The notes: generated from the sequence alone by a model not told the origin. A stretch of DNA of 64,000 nucleotides from Plecoglossus altivelis (GCA_036571765.1 BROE01000019.1:3939748-4003747); one strand, 5' to 3'; numbered from the stretch's first letter, positions 45,201-57,865 are shown. Translations and numbers: made by a program.

Positions 45201-48200
45201 ACTCAACCCCCTGGTCGTAAAGGCTTGACGAGGGCTGTGTCTGTGGTGTTTTCCAGGGCGCTCCAGCGTGAACTACCTGGCTCAGGAGACACGCTCTCGC
45301 CTGTCCAAGACGGTGGACCAGATCGTGCGGGACAACGTGGCCGTGCCCTACTACACCCTGTTCCTGGAGACGCGAGGCGCCGACCACCTGGTGCGCTTCT
45401 GGCTGGAGGCCGAGAGCTTCCGCTCCACCAGCTGGTCCAGGGTTCGAGCTCACAGCCTCAACTCAGTCAAACTCAGCTCCCTGGCCGAGCCCGCCTCCAT
45501 CCCCGCCTCCCCCACCTCCCCAGACCCCACAGAGACATCCTTCGCAGCCCGGCTGCCCTCCTCCCAGCCCCTCACTCCCAGCCCCCAGGACAGTACCAGC
45601 GAGAGCCCCACGGGCCAGCTCGTCCACAGGGACTCCTTCAGCTCCGAGGCAGGCCAGCGGCCCGGCACGCCCAGGGCAGACACGCCCACCAGGCAGCCCT
45701 CCTCCAGGACGGGGACGCCATTCAAGACCCAGTCCACCAACGCCCTCCGAGACCTCTCAGAGAAACTCATAAAGAGTACGTTTTGGACTGCAGTCTCTCC
45801 ATCGGCTGGACCTGTCGGACTTTGGACAGCCACACCACTACCTTTCCATTCTTATTTATTATTATTATTCACGTCGAATGCTCAGAGAATGAGGGTGTTT
45901 CTTTGTGTTTCAGGTATAGAGAAAGATGCCGTGAACATCTTCACCAAGTACATCTCCCCAGACGCTGCTAGGCCGATCCCTATCACCGAACAGATCCGAA
46001 ATGACATTGTTGGTAAGAAATACACTCCCAACCTCTTTGGTCGACTCAACGTTTGTAATAAAATACCCACCACGAATCCTAACTGGAAGCCTTCGCTTTC
46101 TTACCCTGGGATCATTTGGTGTCTTTTGTCAGCTAAAATCTGCGGAGAGGATGGACTTGTAGACCCAAACTGCTTTGTAATCGCCCAGTCTGTCGTCTTC
46201 AACATCCTGGAACAACAGTAAGTTTCACTGTGTGTCCATCCCGGTTCGTTCCACGCAAGCGAATGCGAAGCGAAAGTGTTTTGTAATGATTTGCTCTGGC
46301 ACGGCAAGGATGCCTTTTAATCTCCGTGCCTTGTCATCCCTACTCTATATAATGCTCCATCAAATCGAAAATGGCAAGTGTTTGTCTTGTTTCACAGGCA
46401 CTTTACTGAATTCTTGAGGAACCATCATTTCTGCAAATACCAGATCGAAGTGTTGACAAGTGGCTCTGTATTCTTGGCAGACATCTTGTTTTGCGAATCA
46501 GCCCTCTTCTATTTCTCTGAGGTGAGACAGGCTGGCGCTGTAACTCCGATCCACCATGCAATAGAAATACCCACTGTACCCTATGCAGGCAAACATCTAC
46601 GCATCCGTGTTGCCTTCACAACTTGTTTTCCTGTCTCTGGTGACCCTAGTACATGGAGAAGGAGGAAGCGGTGAATGTGCTTCAGTTCTGGCTGGCGGCA
46701 GACAACTTCCAGGACCAGCTCGCTGCTAAGAAGGGCCAGTATGACGGCCAGGAGGCCCAGAATGACGCCATGATCCTCTATGACAAGTACGTTTCCTTTT
46801 GACAGACCAGATGGTAAACCACATACTGTTACGCCTCTACTGACTTCACAAGCAACTTCTCTTATCTCCGGGCGTTCCGGAACGTTCGTCTCCTCTGTTA
46901 TTCCAGATATTTCTCACTCCAAGCCACCAACCCTCTGGGTTTCGACGACGCCGTGCGCATGGAGATCGAGTCGAATATCTGCCGCGAGGGCGGGCCCCTC
47001 CCAGACTGCAGCGTTTACCTTATCCAGTCTAGACTCCACTCCAGGCAGATCACGATCAAACATCAAGCGAGACATGCGTAGCAGTGGTAACATTCAAATT
47101 CAAAGGGTTCTTCTTTGCAGCGGAAAGTTCATCCCGTTTCTGCGTTTCTGCTCAGGTCTACATGCCAGGTTTCCTGTCTAGTAACCTTTACTACAAGTAC
47201 CTGAACGACCTTATCAACTCTGTCCGGGCGGATGAGTTTGTGAACGCAAGCGGGCCGGGTCAGGGCGCGTCGACCGAAGGCGACCGCAGCACAAACGCGG
47301 CCGACGGGTCACAAGCCCAGGTAAACACGCACCTGCTGCAGGCTACACCCCGACCCTCTCCACGAGCCAGCCTCAGACCTCTGACATTTACCTCTCCTTC
47401 TCTCAGCACTCACACAGATACTGTTTGCTCAGGCTTTCGTAAGGCTTTAAGATAAGCGCTACGTACTGCGAAAAAGAGATGTGGACGCCAAAACAAAAGC
47501 GGTTTATTGTTTATTCCCACATCAGCAAGGTACCAAAAAGGCAGCTGTGAAAATCCTGAAGAACTTTGACGAGGCAATAACGGTGGACATCGCCAGCCTC
47601 GACCCCGAATCTCTGTACCAGCGTCCGTACGCTGGGTAAGACCATTCCTTCCTTCTGTCTCCCCCCCCCATCCTAGAAGAGCCAATTTAGCCTTATTACA
47701 GATTCACCAGCCATCCCCTCGTCTGCCCTCCTTTTAGCACCGCAGTGCCAAAGAGTTCTCTTTGATGTTAGAACAAGTGCGCTGCTTTAATACGTGACTA
47801 ATGCCCCATCAGCACAAACATGTTTTTGGAAGAGCTTCCCCCACAAATCCTCATTGTAGACGTGCAAGTCTTCCCCATTCTGCTCCTGCATGTCTCGTGG
47901 CCAACACGGCGTGGAGCCCTGATGTTTTCACGGCCCGGGGAAGCCCACGGGCCGGCGCCTGTCTCTCTGCCGCCCTGCGTGGCGTCTGAGATGCAGCGTG
48001 TCTCACTGTCTCCTCCGCAGGAAAATGACGTTTGGGAAGGTGAACGAGCTGGGACAGTTCATCGGAGAGGCTGAACCTGAGCCGGACGTGAAGAAATCCA
48101 AAGGTAGGAGACTCTGCAGAGGAAGGTGTCAACTCTTGTTCTCGCTTGCCTTCTTTTGTCCTTGCGCTTCTCTCTTTCTTTCTTTCTCTGTCTCTCTCTT

Positions 48201-48208
48201 TCTCTTTC

Positions 48209-48250
<42 letters not shown>

Positions 48251-49185
48251 TTCTTTCTCTATCTCTTTCTCTCCTTTGCTTGTAATCTAGTGTCACTGTC
48301 TGCCGTCATTCAAGCCTGTGCACTCTGGTCAAAGGAGCATAGATCCCTCTCGCCAGTGTCTGTCTCGACACTCATCATCATTTCAAACCAGACAGAGCTT
48401 TGAAAAATGTAAAAGGCGGCCCCAGAAGAAACTCTGGGCTCTCAGATTAGGAATGTCTAGAGTATATAAGGAATCTATTATTTATTATTTCTTAGATCAC
48501 ATTCTACTAGAGGAGAAAGACACTCTAGGCATTCAGGAGACCAGTTTTCATCGTTGGGAAAGGGAGGGAGAAACGTCATGTTTTTTCTTGTCTTGCAGGC
48601 TCCATGTTCTCCTTAGCCATGAAAAAATGGGTTCAAGGCAATTCAGATGAGGTAATCAAAGTTCTCTGACGTGTTTGTGAGATGACCTTTCTGCTGAGGG
48701 GAAAGTTGGGTACGCTGGGTGTGTCACTGGGTGTGTCACTGGGTAACCCCCCCCCCCGGTACTGTGTCTGCTGTTTCAGGCCCAGGAAGAGATGGCCTGG
48801 AAGATAGCAAAGATGATTGTGAATGATGTCATACACCAGGCACACCATGACAGCCCTGGCAAGTCCACCAAGGTAGGTGGTGACCTCACACAACCCACTG
48901 AATAGCATATAGAAACACAGTATAGCATCTCTGGGCCTTCAGTCTCACTGCGATTGGTCAGCTTAAAAGATCCAACGCATATTCAGCATGTGGAGAGTGT
49001 TGGTTTAGCAAAGCTGACATGCAAAGCTCTTTCCAAGCCCCGTGTCAACTTAGCAATAACGTCCACATAGTTAGGTCGAATACATCCCCAAAGTCTGCTA
49101 CTTACCTCTTAAAACAAGGACATGTCACATTGTACTGTCATGATCCGTGTCTCTGAGAGATTCTTCTGTCTGTGTGCAGTTATGA
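42201..49185 (+). CDS. akap10: A-kinase anchor protein 10 (D-AKAP2)
   Basis: Scaffold that tethers PKA regulatory subunits and carries RGS domains. Exons: 42,201-42,222; 43,514-43,561; 44,076-44,261; 45,257-45,775; 45,914-46,012; 46,133-46,217; 46,398-46,521; 46,650-46,786; 46,907-~47,012 (end uncertain); 47,156-47,320; 47,526-47,635; 48,021-48,103; 48,599-48,651; 48,780-48,872; 49,180-49,185. The model has about 611 residues (human 662). Landmarks: MSFFRRK start; AAGPSHVAINAISANMDSF; RGS1 split by a Ser/Pro-rich insert in exon 4; TKYISPDAARPIPITE; RGS2 with HFCKYQIEVLTSG and FWLAADNFQ; GFLSSNLYYKYLNDL; LDPESLYQRPYAGKMTFG. The PKA-binding helix EEMAWKIAKMIVNDVIHQA is at about 582-600. The last two codons after exon 14 give the PDZ ligand STKL. 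Exon 9 loses homology after GGPLPDC (see findings). Confidence 0.93.
44819..44896. repeat. (CTA/CTG)n trinucleotide repeat in akap10 intron 3
   Basis: About 25 ACT/CTA/CTG triplets, with CTG units concentrated at the 3' end. Intronic, so not translated. Confidence 0.9.
48170..48285. repeat. (CTTT)/(CT)n tract in akap10 intron 12
   Basis: TTCTTTCTTTCTC and CTCTCTCTCT runs. Intronic pyrimidine repeat. Confidence 0.9.
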
Positions 49186-50046
49186 CCCCTCTGAAGAACA
49201 AAAGGGCACTCCTCCCTCCACCTGAGACTGGTGTATCTACCTGCTGGTGGACTGTGCACAGGCCAACCCGCCACCTACCATGAAACACATCCTGTTCAGG
49301 ACCGAACAAGGCATTCTCCAATGGCACCTTCCTGAGTGACTGAGGGTCCATCGCGAGACGCGCCTGGTCCGTGTACGGTGCGACTCACAAGAAAAAAAGC
49401 ACAAAAAAAGAGTTGTAATTTGCTAGTCCAGCCTTCCAGCTCGTAAACACTATTGAAGTCCTCTGAGAGAATGAAGAGAGTGAGGGGCGAGGGGAAACCA
49501 GGGGGACGCACAGCAGGGTCGCCCTCAGAACAAAGCCCCCCCGGGAGGACAAAGACACGACGGTGCTGAGAGACACAAAGAAACACCGCCTCAGTCCACG
49601 TGTCTGCTCTGTGACTCTGTCACAAGGTCGTCTGCTGCACAGACCGAACAGGCTCCGCAAAGACTCGCTTCTCCTCTCCCTGCCTTCTCTGCCCCCCCCC
49701 CCCCAGTCCTACATGACCCATTCCTTGTTTTTAGATGAAGTGGCTTTGAAATGTCATACATATTTTATTTGAACCCATCATTTGGGGGCTTTGTACAGTT
49801 TTATTTGTGTATGCACACTGACCTTACCTGGCCCTGCTGGAGGGTTTTGCCAGAGGGTCAAAGATGCGATTTATTTGCCCTGCCTTGGCTGTGCTCCAAT
49901 GTACTGTAGAATGGCTGGAAATGTTACAGTAAAACTGGAATGGACCTATGTCACTTCCTGGTCTGGCCAACCACTTGTAGCAACCCCCAGCACTTTGTCC
50001 ATATCATTACAGAGCATAGAAGAAGACATACTTCTTATGGATTAAA
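49186..50046 (+). other. akap10: akap10 3' UTR (inferred), ending near an ATTAAA signal
   Basis: No supported coding after the TGA at 49,183-49,185. A variant poly(A) signal ATTAAA occurs at 50,041. Alternative, more distal ends are possible because AT-rich DNA continues to about 50,400. Confidence 0.4.
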
Positions 50047-51393
50047 GTGCTACAGTTGCAATGAAAAACTCCAGGCTCCATGTTATAAATGTTAAATATA
50101 TATATATACATAGATTTCTGGTTTTCCCTCATGTTAATGTCAGTTCTTTTAATCGTGAATGTCATTTCTTATTTTGTGTTATGTTGAGACGAAGCAAAAT
50201 GTCAATGAAGACTGTTCCTTTGGAAGATGTACTCAGTGAATATAACAATGTCATTACTTTAAACCTCATTGAAATGTGGAAGAGAACCAGAAAAGACCTT
50301 TGGTACTATGTACCTATAATATTGTCTTCTGACGTAAATGTGTACTTAATCTATAATATATTTAAATTGTGTTTGATTTAAATACATACATTATTGAAAT
50401 GTCCTCGTTTGTCTGTCATTATTCGTTCATTCGTTTGTCTAGCAGTGAGTAGCTTTTCCTCGTTTGAGATGCCAATCATGCAATTACATTTCAGATTTTT
50501 TATTAATGTAATGGCCTACCTTAGGGTTAAAGCAAGTTTCCTTCATTTTCAAACCAGCAGGTGGCGATATATACTGTATGTGCTTATGGCTAGAACAAAT
50601 GGGAAATTAGGCTATTATTTTATGGATACTTTATATAGTTGAGTTTTCAAAAGGCTAAACAAAGATCTGTGTCCATCAATATATGATAATTAAACGAATA
50701 TGTTTCGTCCTTTTTTTCTTCCGGGGTATTTGTATTTTTTTTTCGAAATCATTTACTAATTAGATTTTACGTCCCCTTCTGCTTAATAATTGGTTCGGTG
50801 CTCATGTGTTCGCTTGGATACCTCCGGAGAAATCTACAACAGCAGAGGATACGCCCACCTGAGTGTTCATAGCGCGCAATGACGCGCGCGTCAATCTGGA
50901 TACTTTTGTGTCCAGTGCACACTGGTTACCACGCGTAGCCACAACATCAAGACTTCTACTTAACTGTTACGAGACATTACTAATGTTGGACCCTCAGAGC
51001 CGCGACATCATAGATTGTCTTCGTAGCCCGCTGGAAGAAGAAGAAATCAATATTTCACACCTCATCTGCGATCGGCCACGGAATGACAGTTGCGTATCCG
51101 TCGCACGGGTGTGACATCTTTTGTGTCCTGTCACATTTCAAGCTTAACAAGTAGGCTGCGACCAGATGTAGTTTACCGGGGATGGTGAGCCTAACATGTT
51201 TTTAGGGAAAACGATTTTTAGAGTTCACCTTTAGTACATAGGCGGCTTCTTTTCTTCTTCTTTTTTACAAATTGCCGCTCATGTTTGGGACTTACCGCTC
51301 TTTGCATTCAGGCTATCGAATATATAGTTTGAGTTTTTCCTAATATATTAGTAGGCAACCCTCAGTTGATCCATTCTGGGGTGTGAGCTCCAA
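50047..51393. other. Intergenic DNA and probable 5' region of the LHFPL-like gene
   Basis: AT-rich to 50,760, then more balanced. An 83-codon open frame at 50,863-51,114 has no recognisable features and probably lies in the 5' flank or UTR. No repeats of note. Confidence 0.4.
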
Positions 51394-51708
51394 ATGCATT
51401 CATTGCTGGATCGTAAGAAGATAGAAGCCGGGTTTGGGATTGATCTGTCTCCGAGCTCGTTGCCCCAAGCTGCGAGGATGTTCAGCTGCGTGGGCTGCTT
51501 TTGGGTCCTCCTGTCCTCCGCTCTTGTTGCCGTGTGTAGTTTCAGTTTCATATCTCCTGCATGGATTGTTAAAGACCACCTGAAGAACAAGGATTCCGTG
51601 AGCTTCGGCTTACTTTGGCACTGCTCGGAGTCTCTGGACCACATGTACAGATGCTACACGTTCGGAGGACTGGGGAAATTCGCCGAAATCCCATCCAGCT
51701 CCTGGCAG
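51394..51708 (+). CDS. LHFPL-family tetraspan protein, first coding exon (partial gene)
   Basis: The first ATG gives an N-terminal extension of 28 residues. An internal ATG at 51,478 (MFSCVG) aligns better with the usual LHFPL start. The exon ends SSSWQ at donor CAG|GTACGC (51,709). Visible features: one hydrophobic segment (about residues 30-54, WVLLSSALVAVCSFSFISPAWIV), the (S)VSFGLLWHC motif, and GGLGKFAEIPSSSWQ, which resembles the GRYASFxxIPSxxW motif that follows the first extracellular loop in LHFPL proteins. Family members have four membrane spans, so three should lie in later exons, none of which I can find up to 64,000. The exact member (possibly lhfpl7/tmem211) is not certain, so no symbol is assigned. 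LHFPL proteins include ion-channel and receptor auxiliary subunits, but function here is not inferable. Confidence 0.72.
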
Positions 51709-53040
51709 GTACGCAGTGTGTTCCACAGCTGGAGCGTGGGAGATTGACTTCCAATCTAATTGTCGGCTGTGCCTTCCTTTTGTTTCACTGTGTGAGAACT
51801 CCATACGGGTGACTGTGCCCAACGAATAACACCTAAATTGGCTTTATGTAATCGACATTATAGGTAATTAAGACAGTGGAATCAATAGCAGCCTTTGCAG
51901 TTACACCTGCCATACCAAGAGTGCATCTCTAAGGCGTTGTCTGCACAAGCAGAGCAGCCACGGTGTCCTATGGTCTATGAGTGCACAAAGCAACCAAACT
52001 GAGCAGTGCATCAGACCATGTTAACGGACCACTAGCGCACTTTGTCATAAAATCACCAGATGTATTTGGGTCAGGTTAGATTGAAGAGTGACATGTGAAT
52101 GAGTCTGTGAATGAAAAGGTCGTTTGACCGTTTTTGAATTGGATTTGTCATTATCAAGGGAAGCCAATGTGGAGTGACGGTACCAACTTGTTGATATGTG
52201 TTTACAGGCAACTACACCTAAAATGCAAACACTTAGGCATTCAATAGGGTTTGGGACAGCATATTCCACGAAGGAACTCCTAGCTTTGACCCTGTGATTC
52301 ACAAGTAACGTGTAAGGATCAAAAAGATGAGAAAAGGACTAGATGTTATCAGAAACCAAGTCTGTGCTGTCAGGTTTCCCCAGACCAACCTTGAAACCCA
52401 ATCGCTGCTTTTCAACCTCCTGTCACACTAGGTTACTGTACTTCCCTCATAATCGAGTTAGCGAACGTATAGATGAGCTCTTTAAGTGGTCTGGGTCAGG
52501 AGATATCTCCACCAACACACCACCATCACCACCATCACCACCAGGCACTGCAGGGGGCCTGCTGCTTGGCATTCCTGTCGAACTGTCAAGGGCCCAAATG
52601 GCTGGCTTTCATTCTAGATTATAAAGACTTGGCTAGTTAGACCCCCCACCGTCCTGTAATATAAGCCCTACAGTTGAAGCCACCTCAGGAGCTATGGTTT
52701 ATGTATGAGCGGGAATTTGCATTTGAAAGGGGGATCTTAATATATCGCTGTTCTCTGGATTGTAGTTAGGATTGTGGAGGTGGAAGGAAGGAGACTGTGT
52801 TGCTGCTCTGTTCTCAGACACAGGTAAGGGGGGGATTGATTAAAATCGGATTGCACAGGGCTCCCTGGAAATCCTCATCTATTCTGACATTTGGAAACTT
52901 CAGATATGTGATGAAGCATCATATTGTTAAAAACAAGCCCAAGATGAGTTTTCTTTTGTACTGTCGAAGTTAGTTGCGTTATTTATGGTGACTGATTAGG
53001 GGATAGTGTTCACTGTCAGTGTGTGGTGATCCAACACCCT

Positions 53041-53276
53041 GCCGACTGGGGGCCGGCTGACTGGGGGCCGGCTGACTAGGGACTAGGGGCCGGCTGACTG
53101 GGGGCCTGCTGACTGGGGGCCGACTGGGGCCGGCTGACTGGGGCTGGACTGGGGGGACTGGGGGCCTGCTGACTGGGGGCCGGCCGACTGGGGGCCGGCT
53201 GACTGGGGGCCTGCCGACTGGGGGCCGGCTGACTGGGGGCCGGCTGACTAGGGACTAGGGGCCGGCTGACTGGGGT
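53041..53276. repeat. G-rich minisatellite, 15-bp-type unit
   Basis: About fifteen imperfect copies of GACTGGGGGCCGGCT, with GACTAGGGACTAGGG variants. Each unit has a run of four to five G. Confidence 0.95.
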
Positions 53277-53376
53277 TTTCTTCTACATGGGTGCCTCTGT
53301 AATCAGAGTCAACCGGGGCACTTCGTTAATAAAGGTGAAGGAGCCATTAAAGTTTAATCAGGCACACGTCACAGCC

Positions 53377-54064
53377 CTCCCATACCCACACCTCCTCTCC
53401 CACACCTTCACCTCCTCTCCCACACCTTCACCTCCCCTCCCATACATGCACCTCCCCCCCACACACCTTCACCTCCCCTCCCATACATACACCTCCCCCC
53501 ACACCTTTACCTCCCCTCCCACATACATACACCTCCCCCCACACACCTCCCCCCCACACCTCACCTCCCTTCCCTCCCCCATACATACACCTCCCCCACA
53601 CCTTCACCTCCCCTCCCTCCCCTCATACACTTCACTCCCCCACACCTTCACCTATACATACACCTCCCCCACACTTCACCTCCCTCCATACATACACTCT
53701 CCCCATACACTCCCCTCCCTACACACCTCCCACACCTTCACACTCCCCCATAACATCCCTCCTTCCTCCCTCCACACCTTCCCCACACTTACCTCTCCCA
53801 CCCACACTCAACCCACATTCACACCTCCCCTCCCACACCACCACACACCTCACTCCCACACACTCTCTCCACACCACCTCCCCACACCCACACCTCCCTC
53901 CACACCCACACCATCCCCTCCCACCCAACAACCTCCTCCCACACCTTCACTCTCCCACCCACACCACCCCTCCCAACTTCACCTCCTCCCATACCCACAC
54001 CTCCTCTCCAACACCTTCACCTCCTCTCCCACACCTTCACCTCCCCTCCACACACCACACCTCC
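53377..54064. repeat. C-rich minisatellite (CACCTCCCCTCCCACAC-type), degenerate
   Basis: Nearly 690 bp built from CACACCTTCACCTCCCCTCC and CCATACATACACCTCCCCC units, with many 1-2 base differences. G is almost absent from the plus strand. The 273-codon open frame across it is a repeat translation (Pro/Ser/Thr/His) without homology. Confidence 0.95.
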
Positions 54065-55127
54065 TTAATGTGCAGATTATTCTGCTGATGTCCCAATTCA
54101 ATTTTTAAATACCCACCGTTCTGCACGAATGCATAGTTAGACACAGACACACACACACACACTACCACCCAATAACGCAACCTCCGATTCCCCTCTGTCT
54201 GCATTTGACAGCCAATGTTCTCTATATCTGAAAGCCATGGGGTCTCCACTAGAGCGAGGCAGTGTTAAGAGCCCACAGCAAGCCCTGTGGACAGGACCCA
54301 GCCGTGAAGGAGGAGGAGCAGGAGGGGGGAGAAGGGGGGGGGGATGGGGAGGAGGACTGGGGCATGGTGGCTCTCTCTCCCACTCCCAGTGTGCCTGGCC
54401 TACTTGCGTTTGTGTGGAGTTTGTGTTCTCTCCCTCCGTTTTCCAACCCCTCCGTTCTGCGCTGTCTTCCAGCCCTGGCGCGGAGCAGCCGGGGGAGTGT
54501 GTGCCAGGCTGCAGCTCTGCTTGGCACACCCCACCCTGCCACTCACTCCCTCGGCTCTGCCCACGTCTCAGAGGAAGGACAGACCAGCGGGGGCTCATCT
54601 CGCACCACAGACTTTGGAACAGGTTGCAGACATCGAGATATGCGAACCTCTTAGCCGAACCTTCGCTGAATCTTGTCCCCCCCGATCAACATTTCTCTTT
54701 CAGGTCAGCGTAAGTTATCTCAAAACGGCAGCGAAGAAAACAGCCCACGATTAAGGATCTCCATAAGCCCTCCAGCTAGCTCTAACTAGGGCTGCAGCTG
54801 TTGACACAGCATTTGAGATGCCCTTCAGAGCGCTCCATGCCCCTGGGAGGGGGGTGGGGGGGCAGCGGTTGCCAGGTTGGAGGTGTTAGTCAGGGAGCTG
54901 TACTGTGACCTGCTGCTAGGTAAAGTGTGAACGAGGAGGCGGTTGCTGCTCGCCTGCCAGAGAGATTTCACTTAACTTGTTAACATCTTATGCGATTCCA
55001 GCAGCAGCAGCAGTAGCCGAGGGCTGCCTTCCCAGACTCCTCGGCTGTAAACACTGGCGCTGGGTTAACCTGGCCCTGTAGCACGTCGGCCAACCACTCC
55101 TGGTACAGCCAATTTGTGCGACTGGGG

Positions 55128-55164
55128 TGTGTTTGTGTGTGTGTTTGTGTGTGTGTTTGTGTGT
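55128..55164. repeat. (GTGTGTGTTT)n microsatellite
   Basis: Three GTGTGTGTTT decamers plus flanking GT. Confidence 0.85.
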
Positions 55165-56300
55165 CATGGTTGCAATGTAAATGAGTCGTGGCCCTGTTCC
55201 AAGAACAGTGATTGGAAAATTGTATAAGTCCATCCTCATCTTTTGTTCGTCCCCTCAGAAAATGGCAGCTTGACAAGCCTGAGATTCCAAATTTGGAAGA
55301 GCTGGTGGTCCTGCAGTGAAATCCCTCGACACAATGCACAGTCCTCGACTTAGATAAAAAGCTGCGAGAAAGATGAGTCACAGATAGGATTTTTCCCATG
55401 TCCTTTAAAGAAAAAAAAATCTTCGTTTCCAATCCCAGTTCAAAGAAGTCTTTAAATGCAGACCCACCCCCAAAGTCCCCAATGTGATTGCACTTATTCG
55501 ATCATAAAACCGGAACAGGGTTCTTTATTTGTCGTAAACATCTTCAAATGGAACGCTGGTCTGAGCGGCTTCCATTTTGGTTTGTTCTGTATGAGGAGAG
55601 GTGCTCTGTACGCAGGTAGGATGGGTTCAGCCCCATAGTTGGACACCTGAGCAGAGGGCCTTGGCTTCTATCAGGAAGACTTCTGCCTAACAGCTTAATG
55701 TCTGGGAGGGCTGGAGGGGGGAGGGGGGGGCTGGGACTCCACCTCCTTGCCTAGAGATGTGATGATGAGCTGCTTTGGAGGGGGGGGGCTGTAGATTTAC
55801 TGTGGTGTTTCTAGTCCTCCATGGTTGACAGTAGGAGTTGGCTGCAAGTCACTCAACAGCTAATGGGATAGCCACAATACCACAGTGGTGAACTCTGTCA
55901 CAGACACTGTATCTCTCTGTGCTTAAGATGATGTTATGTGGCTTCATATGTGCATTCGCTTTCCAAGACCCGAGGGAAGGAACTGGATCATTGTTGAGAG
56001 GAAAAAGCCCACTGGACTGCATAAAACACTCTCACAGCTTTGTCTGTGTAGATGGATTCTGGTGACCTGAATCTATTCCTGGCTATTCTATATCTCCTCG
56101 AATTTCTTGCTTGAAGCGTACTCACACACACATATATACACCTACACACACTGCAAGCAGTATGAACATGATTATGATTAAACATGTCGTACAAAGTGAT
56201 GTGATTGATAGTGGCTGTCCATGTCAACGTTAATAGTAATTAGGGGTCCGGGGACTGTTAACCAGGGAGGCAGGGGTGCAGGGAGAGCATCTAGGGACTT

Positions 56301-56860
56301 CTGGCAACATGGAGGGAGGGAGGGAGGGAGGNNNNNNNNNNNNNNNNNNNNNNNNNNNNNNNNNNNNNNNNNNNNNNNNNNNNNNNNNNNNNNNNNNNNN
56401 NNNNNNNNNNNNNNNNNNNNNNNNNNNNNNNNNNNNNNNNNNNNNNNNNNNNNNNNNNNNNNNNNNNNNNNNNNNNNNNNNNNNNNNNNNNNNNNNNNNN
56501 NNNNNNNNNNNNNNNNNNNNNNNNNNNNNNNNNNNNNNNNNNNNNNNNNNNNNNNNNNNNNNNNNNNNNNNNNNNNNNNNNNNNNNNNNNNNNNNNNNNN
56601 NNNNNNNNNNNNNNNNNNNNNNNNNNNNNNNNNNNNNNNNNNNNNNNNNNNNNNNNNNNNNNNNNNNNNNNNNNNNNNNNNNNNNNNNNNNNNNNGGAAT
56701 GGAATGGAGGGGGGCAAATGGATTGAGAGAGGGGAGGTTTGGTTGGGAGAGAGGGAGGGGAGGGAAGAGAGAAACAGAGAGAAGGGAGAGAAAGAGAGAG
56801 GGAGGGACAGACAGAGTAAGAGAGAGAGAAGAGGGGAGGGAGTAGAACAGAGGAGGAGGG
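56301..56860. repeat. Polypurine tract interrupted by the assembly gap
   Basis: (GGGA)n immediately left of the N run and GGAATGGAATGGAGG, then GAGA-rich DNA, on the right to about 56,860. The missing bases probably belong to the same purine repeat. Confidence 0.8.
56332..56695. other. Assembly gap, 364 N
   Basis: Unbroken run of N. Open frames that cross it in other annotations are meaningless. Confidence 1.
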
Positions 56861-57832
56861 GAGAGTTTGCCGGAGTTGTTGTTCAGGAGCCTGTTTTGGA
56901 TCACAAATGTACATTTCACTTGCCCTGGGTCGGCTTTGGCGAGCTGCCTAGCAAGCTTTTCAGAAGCGGGGCTGCTATTCAACAGAATTTCAGCGGGCTT
57001 GGTATTGTTGTTTTATATAGAGTTTGCGATCGACGTTTGTGAAGCCGCACCAGCACCCTGATCCCCATTAGCCCTCCACCCCGTGGGTGAGTGTGAGTGT
57101 GTGTGTGTGTGTTTGTTGAAGGAAGTTTTAGCATCTCTTTGTTTCCCTGGTTAACCGAGAAGAGGAAATATTCTTGACGTTTGAATTGTGTGGGAATATT
57201 GGAGATGATGTCCTTGGACAGCTAACCTTGTGTGAAATGTGGTGGAGTGGATGAGGCTGTTGCTTGTCTCATTATCATATCAGCTATATCCCAAGGCCAT
57301 GCGCAGACTGCTGCTAAAACACATGGATCTGAATCAAGATGCATCATTTTGGAATGATGAACTGGGACCAGGGGTGTAGATGGGCCATCTCATTTGCACC
57401 TCACTCTATTGTGACCACCAGAGATGTTTACCTTTGTACTAGTGGAATCCAGTTCACTTCACTTCATCCACTCAGGCAGACTCTGGATATAACTAGTGTC
57501 AGGCTGGCATCAAGGTGAGCTGGACTGTGCACCTCTGCACCAGAGCTGGCTAGCACCAGTTGTCCACCCACACAGCCCTGTGGGAGTAAGGGGGGTGGAC
57601 GTTGCCAGGTTTGAGGCAAGTTTTGAATTCAATCTGAAACCAATTTAGCTTCAGTTGGGGGTGGGGGGTTGCTGATGGTCAGCAGAGATGCAGGGACAGA
57701 CAGATTTACCTGAACCTGAAGGAGTCGAAGTCTAGACGATGGATGGAGCGGGTCAATCGAGAGATGGAGAGGGAGATGAGGAGAGAGAGCCAGACTGGGG
57801 TTGACATCTCTGGCTTTGGCATGGTGAAGGAG

Positions 57833-57865
57833 GTGGTGGTGGTGGTGGTGGAGGTGGTGGCAGTG
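57833..57865. repeat. (GGT)n trinucleotide repeat
   Basis: About ten GGT/GGA triplets inside a 61-codon open frame that I do not consider a gene. Confidence 0.85.

Noticed and set aside
50863..51114. 83-codon frame upstream of the LHFPL-like exon
   Set aside because: No recognisable domain. Probably 5' flank or UTR.
53287..54108. 273-codon Pro/Ser/Thr/His-rich open frame
   Set aside because: Translation of the C-rich minisatellite. No start context, no domain and no codon bias.
56178..57042. Four long open frames of 179-273 codons on both strands
   Set aside because: They consist mainly of N bases read as X across the assembly gap.
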